This document shows, one piece after another, positions 10,022 through 18,233 of a DNA stretch of 64,000 bases. The stretch covers positions 1-64,000 of the forward strand of contig UCKS01000001.1 in assembly GCA_900473045.1 (NCBI GenBank), in the 5' to 3' direction. Source of the DNA: Hyphomicrobiales bacterium. Its GTDB lineage: Bacteria; Pseudomonadota; Alphaproteobacteria; Rhizobiales; Rhizobiaceae. Position 1 is the first letter of the stretch. The number at the start of each line of letters is the position of its first letter. The notes under the pieces were generated by a model. The model had not been told where the DNA came from, ran no database searches, and was given only the letters and a program-made list of their open reading frames with translations. The translations under genes and the position numbers were made by a program.

Positions 10022-10603
10022 TCAACCGAGATTTTCCAGCTTCGTCTGCAGGGCGCGCAGCTGTTCCTTCAGTTCATCGATGTCCTTGGCTTCCGCCTTG
10101 CGCGGTTCCTTGACAGCGGGCGTTGCCGCCATGAAGGGCGAAAACATCTGCATGGCCTGATGGAAGAGGTCGGTATTGCGCTTGACCTGTTCTTCCACCA
10201 GTTGCAGCGGGACAGACAGGTTCTTGCCGAGCGGCGTATCGCCGAAGGCCTTGTTGATCTGCTCGCGCATCGTCACTTGCTGGTCGGTGAAGGCCTGCAT
10301 GGAATGCTCGAGATAGCTCGGTACGACCATCTGCATCTGGTCGCCGTAGAACGAGATCAGCTGGCGCAGGAACGAGATCGGCAAAAGCGTATTTCCGGTC
10401 TTGGATTCCTGCTCGAAGATGATCTGCGTCAGCACCGAATGGGTGATGTCATCGCCTGACTTGGCATCCTGAACGGTGAACTCTTCTCCCTTTTTCACCA
10501 TTACCGCGAGATCGTCGAGCGTCACATAGGTGCTTGTTCCGGTATTGTAGAGCCTCCGGTTGGCATATTTTTTGATTACGATCTGACCGTCGTGTTTAGC
10601 CAT
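10022..10603 (-). CDS. phaR: polyhydroxyalkanoate synthesis repressor PhaR
   Basis: 193 aa. The N-terminal PHB/PHA accumulation regulator DNA-binding domain (about 1-65) has IVIKKYANRRLYNTGTSTYV; the following PHB_acc segment (about 70-115) has FLRQLISFYGDQMQMVVPSYL. The C-terminus ends in a short helix/coiled coil (DELKEQLRALQTKLENL). In related bacteria PhaR binds PHB and represses phasin and PHB genes, and in rhizobia the homologue AniA/PhaR affects carbon flow. ATG 10603 is preceded by GGAGGAGACC. It is divergent from phaA-phaB, which it may control. Confidence 0.93.
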   Translation of the reverse strand: MAKHDGQIVIKKYANRRLYNTGTSTYVTLDDLAVMVKKGEEFTVQDAKSGDDITHSVLTQIIFEQESKTGNTLLPISFLRQLISFYGDQMQMVVPSYLEHSMQAFTDQQVTMREQINKAFGDTPLGKNLSVPLQLVEEQVKRNTDLFHQAMQMFSPFMAATPAVKEPRKAEAKDIDELKEQLRALQTKLENLG

Positions 10604-10686
10604 CTGGGTCTCCTCCCATGCTCCCGTCTTTATTATGTTTTTCAGAGTACCCGCAAAAAACGGGTTCTGACAATCTCTTTGTGCGT

Positions 10687-10698
10687 TGCGTGGACGCA
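10687..10698. promoter_or_regulatory. small palindrome in the phaR-phaA spacer
   Basis: TGCGT GG ACGCA lies in the 222-bp divergent spacer between phaR and phaA. It is a candidate PhaR operator by position only; it does not match the CTGC-N3-GCAG pattern described for some PhaR proteins. Confidence 0.25.
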
Positions 10699-10825
10699 GG
10701 TGCAAAATTTAGTGGCATGTTCGATTGCCCCGCGAAAGGGCGGCTGCCGCATCAAGGCGTTTGACTTGCGCGGTGACCTTTGCCAGTCTTTAGCAATTGC
10801 GAGAAGAAGAATGAGGAAACATCTG

Positions 10826-12007
10826 ATGAGCACTCCCTCCATTGTCATCGCCAGCGCCGGCCGCACTGCGGTTGGATCGTTCAATGGCTCTTTTGCCAAT
10901 ACCCCTGCCCATGAGCTTGGCGCTGCGGTTATCAAGGGCGTGCTTGAGCGCGCTGGTGTTGCGGCAGCCGAAGTTGACGAGGTGATCCTCGGTCAGGTTC
11001 TGTCGGCCGGCGAAGGCCAGAACCCGGCCCGTCAAGCGGCGATGAAGGCGGGCATCCCGCAGGAAGCGACGGCCTGGGGCATGAACCAGCTCTGCGGCTC
11101 GGGCCTGCGCGCCGTTGCGCTGGGCATGCAGCAGATTGCAACCGGCGATGCCAAGATCATCGTTGCCGGCGGCATGGAATCGATGTCGATGGCCCCGCAC
11201 TGCGCGCACCTGCGCGGCGGCGTCAAGATGGGCGATTTCAAGATGATCGACACCATGATCAAGGATGGCCTGACCGACGCTTTCTACGGCTATCACATGG
11301 GAACCACCGCCGAGAACGTCGCCAAGAAGTGGCAGCTTTCGCGTGAGGACCAGGACGTGTTTGCACTCGGGTCGCAGAACAAGGCGGAAGCGGCCCAGAA
11401 GGCCGGACGTTTTGCCGACGAGATCATTCCCTTCATCGTCAAGGGCCGCAAGGGCGACGTCACCGTCGATCAGGACGAATATATCCGCCATGGGGCAACG
11501 CTGGAATCGATGACGAAGCTGCGCCCGGCCTTCGACAAGGAAGGCACGGTCACCGCTGCCAACGCCTCGGGTCTGAATGACGGTGCCGCCGCGACGCTTT
11601 TGATGACCGAAGCAGAGGCCGGACGCCGGGGCATCCAGCCGCTGGCCCGCATCGTTTCCTGGGCAACGGCGGGTGTCGATCCGCAGATCATGGGGACCGG
11701 GCCGATCCCGGCTTCGCGCAAGGCCCTTGAAAAGGCCGGCTGGTCGGTCGCCGATCTCGAGCTTGTCGAGGCCAACGAGGCATTTGCGGCTCAGGCCTGC
11801 GCCGTCAACAAGGACCTCGGCTGGGATACCTCCATCGTCAACGTCAATGGCGGCGCGATTGCCATCGGCCATCCGATCGGTGCTTCGGGTGCCCGCGTGC
11901 TGAATACGCTTCTGTTCGAAATGAAGCGTCGCGGTGTGTCCAAGGGGCTGGCGACGCTCTGCATCGGCGGCGGCATGGGTGTCGCCATGTGTGTCGAGCG
12001 GCTGTAA
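10826..12007 (+). CDS. phaA: acetyl-CoA C-acetyltransferase (beta-ketothiolase)
   Basis: 393 aa thiolase joining two acetyl-CoA to acetoacetyl-CoA, the first step of polyhydroxybutyrate synthesis. The nucleophilic cysteine lies in NQLCGSGLRAVALG (near residue 88); the second catalytic region has NVNGGAIAIGHPIGASGAR (His) and the third LCIGGGMGVAMCVE (Cys). GAGGAA lies 8 bp before the ATG at 10826. The reductase phaB follows 117 bp later. The PHB synthase phaC is not in this window, as is common in rhizobia. Confidence 0.96.
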   Translation: MSTPSIVIASAGRTAVGSFNGSFANTPAHELGAAVIKGVLERAGVAAAEVDEVILGQVLSAGEGQNPARQAAMKAGIPQEATAWGMNQLCGSGLRAVALGMQQIATGDAKIIVAGGMESMSMAPHCAHLRGGVKMGDFKMIDTMIKDGLTDAFYGYHMGTTAENVAKKWQLSREDQDVFALGSQNKAEAAQKAGRFADEIIPFIVKGRKGDVTVDQDEYIRHGATLESMTKLRPAFDKEGTVTAANASGLNDGAAATLLMTEAEAGRRGIQPLARIVSWATAGVDPQIMGTGPIPASRKALEKAGWSVADLELVEANEAFAAQACAVNKDLGWDTSIVNVNGGAIAIGHPIGASGARVLNTLLFEMKRRGVSKGLATLCIGGGMGVAMCVERL

Positions 12008-12124
12008 CCGCCGCACGAACAATCGTTCCGGCTCACGGGCCGGGACAAACTCCACCGCAAGAGCCAGACTCTATTTTAGTCTCGAGGCGCTGGCGAAAAG
12101 ACAAAACGGAAAACGGGGGAAACC

Positions 12125-12850
12125 ATGAGCAGAGTAGCATTGGTCACAGGTGGTTCGCGCGGTATTGGCGCCGCGATATCCATCGCCTTGAAGGCGGCCG
12201 GGTACAAGGTCGCCGCGAACTATGCCGGAAATGACGAGAAGGCCAAGGCCTTCACCGAAGTCACCGGCATTCCGACCTACAAATGGGACGTTTCCGACTA
12301 TGCCGAGTGCACCAAGGGTATTGCCCGGGTGGTGGATGACCTCGGCCCCGTGGAGGTTCTGGTCAACAATGCCGGCATCACCCGTGACGCCATGTTCCAC
12401 AAGATGACGCCGGAGAGTTGGGGTGCGGTTATCGACACCAATCTCACCGGCCTTTTCAATATGACCCATCCTATCTGGACCGGCATGCGCGACCGCAATT
12501 TCGGCCGCGTGATCAACATCTCCTCGATCAACGGGCAGAAGGGCCAGATGGGGCAGGTCAATTATTCGGCGGCCAAGGCCGGCGATCTCGGCTTTACCAA
12601 GGCCTTGGCCCAGGAAGGTGCTGCCAAGGGGATCACCGTCAATGCCATATGCCCCGGCTATATCGGTACGGAAATGGTGCGGGCGATCCCGGAAAAAGTG
12701 CTGACAGAGCGGATCATTCCGCAGATTCCCGTTGGCCGTCTTGGCGAGCCGGAGGAAATCGCGCGCTGCGTCGTATTCCTCGCCTCGGACGATGCCGGCT
12801 TCATCACCGGATCGACGCTTTCGGCCAATGGCGGTCAGTTCGTCGTCTGA
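12125..12850 (+). CDS. phaB: acetoacetyl-CoA reductase
   Basis: 241 aa short-chain dehydrogenase that reduces acetoacetyl-CoA to (R)-3-hydroxybutyryl-CoA with NADPH. The Rossmann motif is TGGSRGIGAAIS, NNAG is present, and the catalytic set is the Ser of INISSINGQKGQMGQVNYSA with YSAAK. The substrate-recognition part GYIGTEMV and the terminal SANGGQFVV are typical of PhaB rather than FabG. It is the second gene of the phaAB operon and is followed by a terminator. Confidence 0.96.
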   Translation: MSRVALVTGGSRGIGAAISIALKAAGYKVAANYAGNDEKAKAFTEVTGIPTYKWDVSDYAECTKGIARVVDDLGPVEVLVNNAGITRDAMFHKMTPESWGAVIDTNLTGLFNMTHPIWTGMRDRNFGRVINISSINGQKGQMGQVNYSAAKAGDLGFTKALAQEGAAKGITVNAICPGYIGTEMVRAIPEKVLTERIIPQIPVGRLGEPEEIARCVVFLASDDAGFITGSTLSANGGQFVV

Positions 12851-12873
12851 TACCCTGTCTGTTTTGCCATCAG

Positions 12874-12897
12874 CGGCGCCTTCACGGGCGCCGTTTT
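12874..12897 (+). terminator. rho-independent terminator of phaAB
   Basis: CGGCGCC (12874-12880) and GGCGCCG (12887-12893) form a perfect 7-bp stem followed by TTTT, 23 bp after the phaB stop. Confidence 0.8.
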
Positions 12898-13001
12898 GCA
12901 TCCCGGAGAAAGATTAACGTGGCGGATGCCGTTTGGCGCGGCGTCTCGGGTTATCCACCGTTTCATATGGTTAACAATTTGTTTTTACACCATATATCGC
13001 G

Positions 13002-13052
13002 GTGAACAAACCGGGAAATCATCTGCGTCCGTGATTCGTCTCCGGTTCGTTC
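13002..13052. repeat. imperfect 51-bp direct repeat, copy 1
   Basis: Aligns without gaps to 13482-13532 (offset 480 bp) with about 36 of 51 positions identical. Shared blocks are GTGAACAAA, GATTCGTC and TTCGTTC. The two copies flank most of the GANTC cluster. Confidence 0.5.
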
Positions 13053-13481
13053 TCGCTTTGGTTGAGTCGTTAACGGCCGATGGAAAAAAGGGTCCAAGCG
13101 ACGGTTGGTGGCAGGCCGTATCCGGTTCTGCAGTTTGTACGGATGCGGGTCCGAATCTGGCGAATGGCATTCGATCTGGCATCGAAACAGGCTGGCGCTC
13201 GCTACCATATGTTGTGCGAACTCGGCGGTTTGAATCAGTTCCGTCGCAACTCGTGCCGGTTTTGTTTTGTCCGTTGTTTCGATTGTTGCTAATATTAAGA
13301 CTGCTCTACAGTATCGCGGGCCAGGTCGATTTTTCCTCGATATTCAGTTGTTTGGATTCTGAATCTCAAAACGGCCTGGGTTCCAGTGCGACTCGATACG
13401 TTCATTTTCCCGTAAAATCCGCCGTGAAAAAAGCGATTCAGCATCTGGTGAGAATCCGGCTCAGGAAATCAATATCTAGCA

Positions 13482-13532
13482 GTGAACAAAGCCTGAATCT
13501 GTGCGAGTCAGCGATTCGTCGCTGTTTCGTTC
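13482..13532. repeat. imperfect 51-bp direct repeat, copy 2
   Basis: Partner of 13002-13052, same orientation. This copy contains three GANTC sites (13495, 13505, 13513), of which the last is shared in position with 13033 in copy 1. Confidence 0.5.
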
Positions 13533-13717
13533 CTCCGCTGTTCCGGATTCCGGCGATGGAGGGTGGAAGTGTGGGCCGAAAGCCCCATTTGCACGTTTCA
13601 TGACCGCGCGCCCCTTGCGTTTGTGCTTTGGCGTGGGCATGTGTTGTCCGCCGGTTGAAACGGCTTTGAAACGCCGTGAATGGCCTTCACAGACTGAAAG
13701 TGCGCAGGATCCATACA

Positions 13718-16700
13718 GTGCCTGACCAACCGATGATCTTGAGCGGCCGCGGCGTGATCGCGGTGCTCGGCCCCACCAATACCGGCAAGACGCATTACGC
13801 GATCGAGCGCATGGTCGCGCACGAAAGCGGTGTCATCGGCCTGCCGCTGCGCCTTTTGGCGCGCGAGGTCTATACGCGCGTCGTCGAAAAGGTCGGTGCC
13901 CACAATGTCGCGCTGATCACCGGCGAGGAAAAGATCACCCCGCATATGGCGCGCTTCTCGGTGTGCACCGTGGAAGCCATGCCGCGCGAGACCAAGGCCG
14001 CCTTTGTCGCGATCGACGAAGTGCAGCTGGCCGGTGACCTGGAGCGCGGCCATATCTTCACCGACCGGCTGATGCATCTGCGCGGCCGCGTCGAGACGCT
14101 GCTTCTGGGTGCCGCGACCATGCGGCCTATCCTCGAACATCTGTTGCCGGGTATTACCGTCGTCGAGCGTCCGCGGCTGTCGCAGCTTCTCTATGCCGGC
14201 TCCAAGAAGATCACCCGCCTGCCGCAACGCACCGCCATCGTCGCCTTCTCGGCCGAGGAGGTCTATGCGATTGCCGAGCTGATCCGCCGCCAGCGCGGCG
14301 GGGCTGCCGTCGTGCTCGGGGCGCTGTCGCCGCGCACGCGCAATGCGCAGGTGGCGCTCTACCAGGCCGGCGATGTCGAATATCTGGTGGCGACCGATGC
14401 GATCGGTATGGGGCTTAACCTCGATGTCGATCACGTCGCCTTTGCGCAGGGCCGTAAATATGACGGTTACCAGTTCCGCGATCTCAATCCCGGCGAGCTG
14501 GCGCAGATCGCCGGGCGCGCGGGCCGTCACCTGCGCGACGGTACCTTCGGCGTCACCTCTCGGGTCGAGCCGTTCGACAACGAACTGGTGCACCGGATCG
14601 AATCGCATCATTTCGATCCGGTTCGCGTCCTGCAATGGCGCTCCAAGTCGCTCAACTATGCCTCGATCCCAGCCCTGAAGAAGAGTTTGGACGCCGCACC
14701 CGCCGTTCATGGGCTGACACGGGCCTTGCCGGCGGTGGATCAGCAGGCTTTGGACTATCTTTCGCGCTATCCGGAGGTTACCAGTGTCGCAACGACACCG
14801 GAGCGTGTAGAAAAACTCTGGGAGGCCTGTGCGCTTCCCGACTACCGGCGTATAACGCCGGCGCAGCATGCCGATCTGATTTCGACAATCTATGCCGATC
14901 TCGTCCGGCGTGGCACAGTGAATGAAGATTTCATGGCCGAACAGGTCCGCCGCGCGGACCATACGGACGGTGAAATCGACACATTGTCTGCAAGAATTGC
15001 ACAAATTAGGACATGGACCTATGTGTCCAACCGTCCGGGATGGCTTGCCGATCCGACACACTGGCAAGAAAAGACGCGGGAAATCGAGGATCGATTGTCT
15101 GACGCGTTACATGAAAGGTTGACGAAACGCTTTGTTGATCGCAGGACATCTGTGCTCATGAAGCGCCTGAGAGAGAATGCGATGTTGGAAGCTGAAATCA
15201 GTGTAAATGGCGATGTCTTCGTTGAAGGTCATCATGTGGGACAATTGGCCGGGTTCCGTTTCACGCTGGCGACAGTGGCCGATAGTCTTGATGCGCGTGC
15301 AGCGCAAGGGGCCGCGCAAAAAGCGTTGGCTCTCGAATTCGAGGCACGGGCGGCACGGCTGCATGCGGCGGGCAATGCCGATCTGGCCTTGGCGTCGGAT
15401 GGTCTCGTGCGCTGGCTCGGCGATCCGGTGGCGCGGCTGACGGCCAGCGATCATATCATGCGTCCGCGCGTGCTGTTGCTCGCCGACGAGCAGCTGCAGG
15501 GCAATGCCCGTGAGCACGTGCTCGCCCGCATCGAGCGCTTCGTCAATCATCACATCTCGACGGTGCTGAAGCCGCTCGACGATTTGTCGCGCGCCGAAGA
15601 CCTTGAAGGTCTCGCCAAAGGCCTGGCTTTCCAGCTGGTCGAAAACCTCGGCGTGATGTTCCGCCGCGATGTTGCCGATGACGTCAAGTCGCTGGATCAG
15701 GAGGCACGCGCCTCCATCCGCCGTCACGGTATCCGCTTCGGCGCCTATCACATTTTCATGCCGGCCCTTTTGAAGCCTGCTCCGGCGGAACTCATCACCC
15801 TGCTCTGGGCGCTGAAGAACGACGGTCTCGACAAGCCCGGCTACGGCGATCTGATCCCCGTTCTGGCTGCTGGCCGAACCTCTGTGGTGACCGACCCGAC
15901 CTATGAGCGTACGTTCTACAAGCTGGCCGGTTTCCGGTTCCTCGGAAAACGTGCCGTCCGCATCGATATCCTCGAGCGTCTGGCCGATCTGATCCGTCCG
16001 CTGCTGCAGTGGAAGCCGGGTACGGCGGCGCGTCCGGACGGTGCTTATGACGGCCGCCGCTTTACGGCGACGACGGCGATGCTTTCGATTCTGGGCGCGA
16101 CGCCGGATGATATGGAAGAGATCCTCAAGGGTCTCGGTTACAGAGCCGATGCGGTGAAGATCGAGGAAGCTGCGGCTTTCCTCGCCGCGCAGTCCGGACC
16201 TGCCACACCGGCAACCGATGCTGCAGCGTCCGATGCACCGGCTGAAACTGCCGATCATGATGATGATGCGGACGCCGCAGGTGAAGAGCCTCACGCTGCT
16301 GAAGCGGCACCGGAGCCGGCAGCAGAGCCTGCTGCCGTTGTTGCGGAAGCCGGTGTTCCCGCAGAAGCCGATGTGACCGCGACCGAGCAGGCCGTCGCCG
16401 CCGAGCAGGCCGGCGAACTGGCCGAGCCGGTCGAAGCCAAACCGGTTCTTCTGTGGCGCCCAGGCAGCCGCAACGACAATCAGCGCTCGGGTGGACGCCC
16501 GCAGGGTGATCGCCGTGGTGGCAACAACCGGGCACCGCAGGGTGAAGCGCGCCGCGAAGGCGGCGAGCCGCGCCGTGAGGGTGAAGGCCGTCGCGAAGGT
16601 CGCGACGACAATCGCAAGCCGGGTGGTGGTGGCAGACCCGACCGCAATCGCGGCCGTGACGGTGGCAAGCCCCAGGGCGGTCAGCGAAATGAGAAAGGCG

Positions 16701-16840
16701 ACCGTCCGGATCGTAACGACCGCGGCGCTAAGCCGCAGGCCGCCAAGTTCGAGGCCCGTCCTCCGCGCAAGGAAAAGCCGATGGATCCGGATTCGCCTTT
16801 CGCCAAGCTCGCTGCTCTCAAGGAGCAGATGAAGAAGTAA
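13718..16840 (+). CDS. mgpS: SUV3-like DEAD/DEAH-box helicase (MgpS type) with RGG-like tail
   Basis: 1040 aa. Walker A GPTNTGKT at residues 18-25, DEVQ box at 100-103, and motif VI QIAGRAGRH near 263-271, preceded by ATDAIGMGLNLDVDHVAF; this arrangement matches the SUV3 RNA-helicase family of the mitochondrial degradosome. A long central part has helical-bundle-like sequence, an Ala/Glu/Pro-rich acidic linker follows (about 828-915), then an Arg/Gly/Asp-rich tail (about 918-1005) with RREG and GGRP repeats, likely to bind RNA. GTG 13718 is chosen because AGGAT sits about 7 bp before it; alternatives are GTG 13676 and ATG 13733. It is followed 16 bp later by an S4 RNA-binding gene. RNA turnover is inferred from the family. 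Confidence 0.87.
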   Translation: MPDQPMILSGRGVIAVLGPTNTGKTHYAIERMVAHESGVIGLPLRLLAREVYTRVVEKVGAHNVALITGEEKITPHMARFSVCTVEAMPRETKAAFVAIDEVQLAGDLERGHIFTDRLMHLRGRVETLLLGAATMRPILEHLLPGITVVERPRLSQLLYAGSKKITRLPQRTAIVAFSAEEVYAIAELIRRQRGGAAVVLGALSPRTRNAQVALYQAGDVEYLVATDAIGMGLNLDVDHVAFAQGRKYDGYQFRDLNPGELAQIAGRAGRHLRDGTFGVTSRVEPFDNELVHRIESHHFDPVRVLQWRSKSLNYASIPALKKSLDAAPAVHGLTRALPAVDQQALDYLSRYPEVTSVATTPERVEKLWEACALPDYRRITPAQHADLISTIYADLVRRGTVNEDFMAEQVRRADHTDGEIDTLSARIAQIRTWTYVSNRPGWLADPTHWQEKTREIEDRLSDALHERLTKRFVDRRTSVLMKRLRENAMLEAEISVNGDVFVEGHHVGQLAGFRFTLATVADSLDARAAQGAAQKALALEFEARAARLHAAGNADLALASDGLVRWLGDPVARLTASDHIMRPRVLLLADEQLQGNAREHVLARIERFVNHHISTVLKPLDDLSRAEDLEGLAKGLAFQLVENLGVMFRRDVADDVKSLDQEARASIRRHGIRFGAYHIFMPALLKPAPAELITLLWALKNDGLDKPGYGDLIPVLAAGRTSVVTDPTYERTFYKLAGFRFLGKRAVRIDILERLADLIRPLLQWKPGTAARPDGAYDGRRFTATTAMLSILGATPDDMEEILKGLGYRADAVKIEEAAAFLAAQSGPATPATDAAASDAPAETADHDDDADAAGEEPHAAEAAPEPAAEPAAVVAEAGVPAEADVTATEQAVAAEQAGELAEPVEAKPVLLWRPGSRNDNQRSGGRPQGDRRGGNNRAPQGEARREGGEPRREGEGRREGRDDNRKPGGGGRPDRNRGRDGGKPQGGQRNEKGDRPDRNDRGAKPQAAKFEARPPRKEKPMDPDSPFAKLAALKEQMKK

Positions 16841-16856
16841 GGCCCAAGGTAACAGC

Positions 16857-17270
16857 ATGGGTAAAAAACAGCCTCAGTCCCTGCCGGTTCTCCGCCAGCG
16901 TCTCGACAAATGGCTGTTCTTCACGCGACTGCAAAAGACCCGCTCGATCGCCCAGAAGGCGATCGAGTCCGGCGATATTCGGGTCAACGGTGCCCGCATC
17001 ACCCAGCCATCCCATGCGCTGAAAGCCGGCGATGTGGTCGTCGTGTCGTTTGACCGGCGCGACACCACCGTGCGTGTTCTGCTTCCCGGCGTGCGCCGCG
17101 GACCTTATGAGGAAGCCCGCCTTCTCTATGACGATCTGACGCCGGCGGTTGTTCCCGGCGAAAAGCCGACTGCTTTCGATCAGGCGACGCGCGAGCGTGG
17201 CAGCGGCCGGCCGACCAAGAAGGAGCGGCGCGAAGTCGACAGGTTCAAGCAGGGCTGGCATGAGGAATAG
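16857..17270 (+). CDS. S4-domain RNA-binding protein, Hsp15/RqcH-partner-like
   Basis: 137 aa with an S4 domain at about 12-75 ([20 protein letters not shown], then [22 protein letters not shown]) and a basic C-terminal tail ([14 protein letters not shown]). It matches the HslR (Hsp15) family, which binds 50S subunits carrying a stalled nascent chain. It starts 16 bp after the helicase stop, so the two are one operon and may act together on RNA or stalled ribosomes. The name hslR is likely but not certain. Confidence 0.85.
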   Translation: MGKKQPQSLPVLRQRLDKWLFFTRLQKTRSIAQKAIESGDIRVNGARITQPSHALKAGDVVVVSFDRRDTTVRVLLPGVRRGPYEEARLLYDDLTPAVVPGEKPTAFDQATRERGSGRPTKKERREVDRFKQGWHEE

Positions 17271-17346
17271 AAAACAGGATTAGAAAACTGTCCCGCCAAG
17301 CGGCTGTTTGGCGCATGGATTATTCTTGCAAAGCCCCTGCAAAGCC

Positions 17347-17364
17347 TTTACCTCACGGGGTAAA
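17347..17364. promoter_or_regulatory. inverted repeat upstream of fdxA
   Basis: TTTACC-N6-GGTAAA, about 125 bp before the fdxA start, in the 218-bp spacer after the S4 gene. It could be an operator. Nothing else clear is seen in that spacer. Confidence 0.3.
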
Positions 17365-17488
17365 TGAGCAGCCACGTCGCGTCACGAAAGACGTTGGCGG
17401 GCTGGTATCCCCGAACGGATTGCCGATAAGCGGGCCTCCCTTGTGGTTCCTATCTGCCGTCAAACGTGAGAAATCGCTGGAGTACCTC

Positions 17489-17827
17489 ATGACGTATGTC
17501 GTGACCGACAATTGCATACGCTGCAAATATACCGATTGCGTTGAAGTGTGCCCGGTGGACTGCTTCTATGAAGGTGAAAATTTCCTGGTCATTCATCCCG
17601 ATGAGTGCATCGACTGCGGCGTCTGCGAGCCGGAATGTCCGGCAGGGGCGATCAAGCCGGACACCGAGCCGGGTCTCGACATGTGGCTGAAGGTCAATGC
17701 AGACTTTGCCACACAATGGCCCAATCTCACCGTCAAGCGTGATGAGATGCCGGAAGCCAAGGAAATGGACGGCGAAGAAGGCAAGTACGAAAAATACTTT
17801 TCGCCGAAGCCCGGTCAGGGCGACTAA
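17489..17827 (+). CDS. fdxA: 7Fe ferredoxin FdxA
   Basis: 112 aa. The N-terminal half carries the binding residues for a [3Fe-4S] and a [4Fe-4S] cluster: [19 protein letters not shown] and the second set [17 protein letters not shown]. The C-terminal extension ([18 protein letters not shown]) is typical of the Azotobacter-type seven-iron ferredoxin. It is a cytoplasmic electron carrier essential in several alphaproteobacteria. GGAG stands just before the ATG at 17489; an in-frame upstream start at 17315 would add 58 unrelated residues. Confidence 0.95.
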   Translation: MTYVVTDNCIRCKYTDCVEVCPVDCFYEGENFLVIHPDECIDCGVCEPECPAGAIKPDTEPGLDMWLKVNADFATQWPNLTVKRDEMPEAKEMDGEEGKYEKYFSPKPGQGD

Positions 17828-18233
17828 CGCAGGCAGCGTCTAGCAGCCGGTTGATTCCCGGTTGCAAAAGATGGCGAAATTTAGGGAATCATGGCTTAAC
17901 CATGTCCGTGACGGGCTGGTTGGCCTTGATGGCCGTTGTAAAGCAAATTATTGATTTCTGCAGTTTTTTATGATAGGGTCTAAAAACTGATCCACATCGT
18001 GGCACTTGCGTGTGCCCGAAAAACCATCACGAAAGCAAAAGAATCCCACTGCGCGGCTGACCCCAAATACGCAACGGCAGTTGCTTGTGTGTGATCGCCC
18101 TGCAGAAGATCGATTTGATGACCGTTGGAACGGATCAGCATGGAGTCACCCGACGGTGCCCCCGTCCATCCCGGGCCTGACTGACCCGGCCCCGGCTTGT
18201 TGCCGGGAGCGTAACAGGGAGTTTTTGAAACGA
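17828..18233. other. 406-bp spacer upstream of carD
   Basis: No gene is seen. It holds four GANTC sites (17853, 17886, 18041, 18143), a CtrA-half-site-like CTTAACCAT near 17893, and a small hairpin CCCGGC-TTGTT-GCCGGG at 18191-18207 about 27 bp before the carD start, which has no T tract and could be part of a leader. The promoter is not obvious. Confidence 0.5.

Larger units (their letters stand above)
12898..13717. other. 820-bp gene-free region with a dense GANTC cluster
   Basis: No convincing gene. Thirteen GANTC sites, the CcrM methylation target, begin at 13033, 13064, 13153, 13232, 13355, 13361, 13390, 13435, 13452, 13495, 13505, 13513 and 13546. Chance would give about two in this length. 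A DnaA-box-like TTATCCACC (12951-12959, one mismatch to TTATCCACA) and three TTAAC strings resembling CtrA half-sites (near 12914, 12971 and 13070) lie at its left side. Base composition is visibly richer in A/T than the neighbours. An open frame of 235 codons crosses it but has no ribosome-binding site or recognisable domain. Role unknown. Confidence 0.8.

Noticed and set aside
12951-12959. DnaA-box-like TTATCCACC as evidence of the chromosome origin
   Set aside because: A single near-match is not enough, and the gene context of alphaproteobacterial origins (hemE side) is not present. It is kept only as a detail of the GANTC region.
12896-13603. 235-codon open frame across the GANTC-rich region
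   Set aside because: No ribosome-binding site, no recognisable domain, mixed hydrophobic and charged sequence of random look, and start inside the phaB terminator.
15107-16858. 583-codon minus-strand frame inside the helicase gene
   Set aside because: Antisense shadow; helicase motifs and its tail are clearly on the plus strand.
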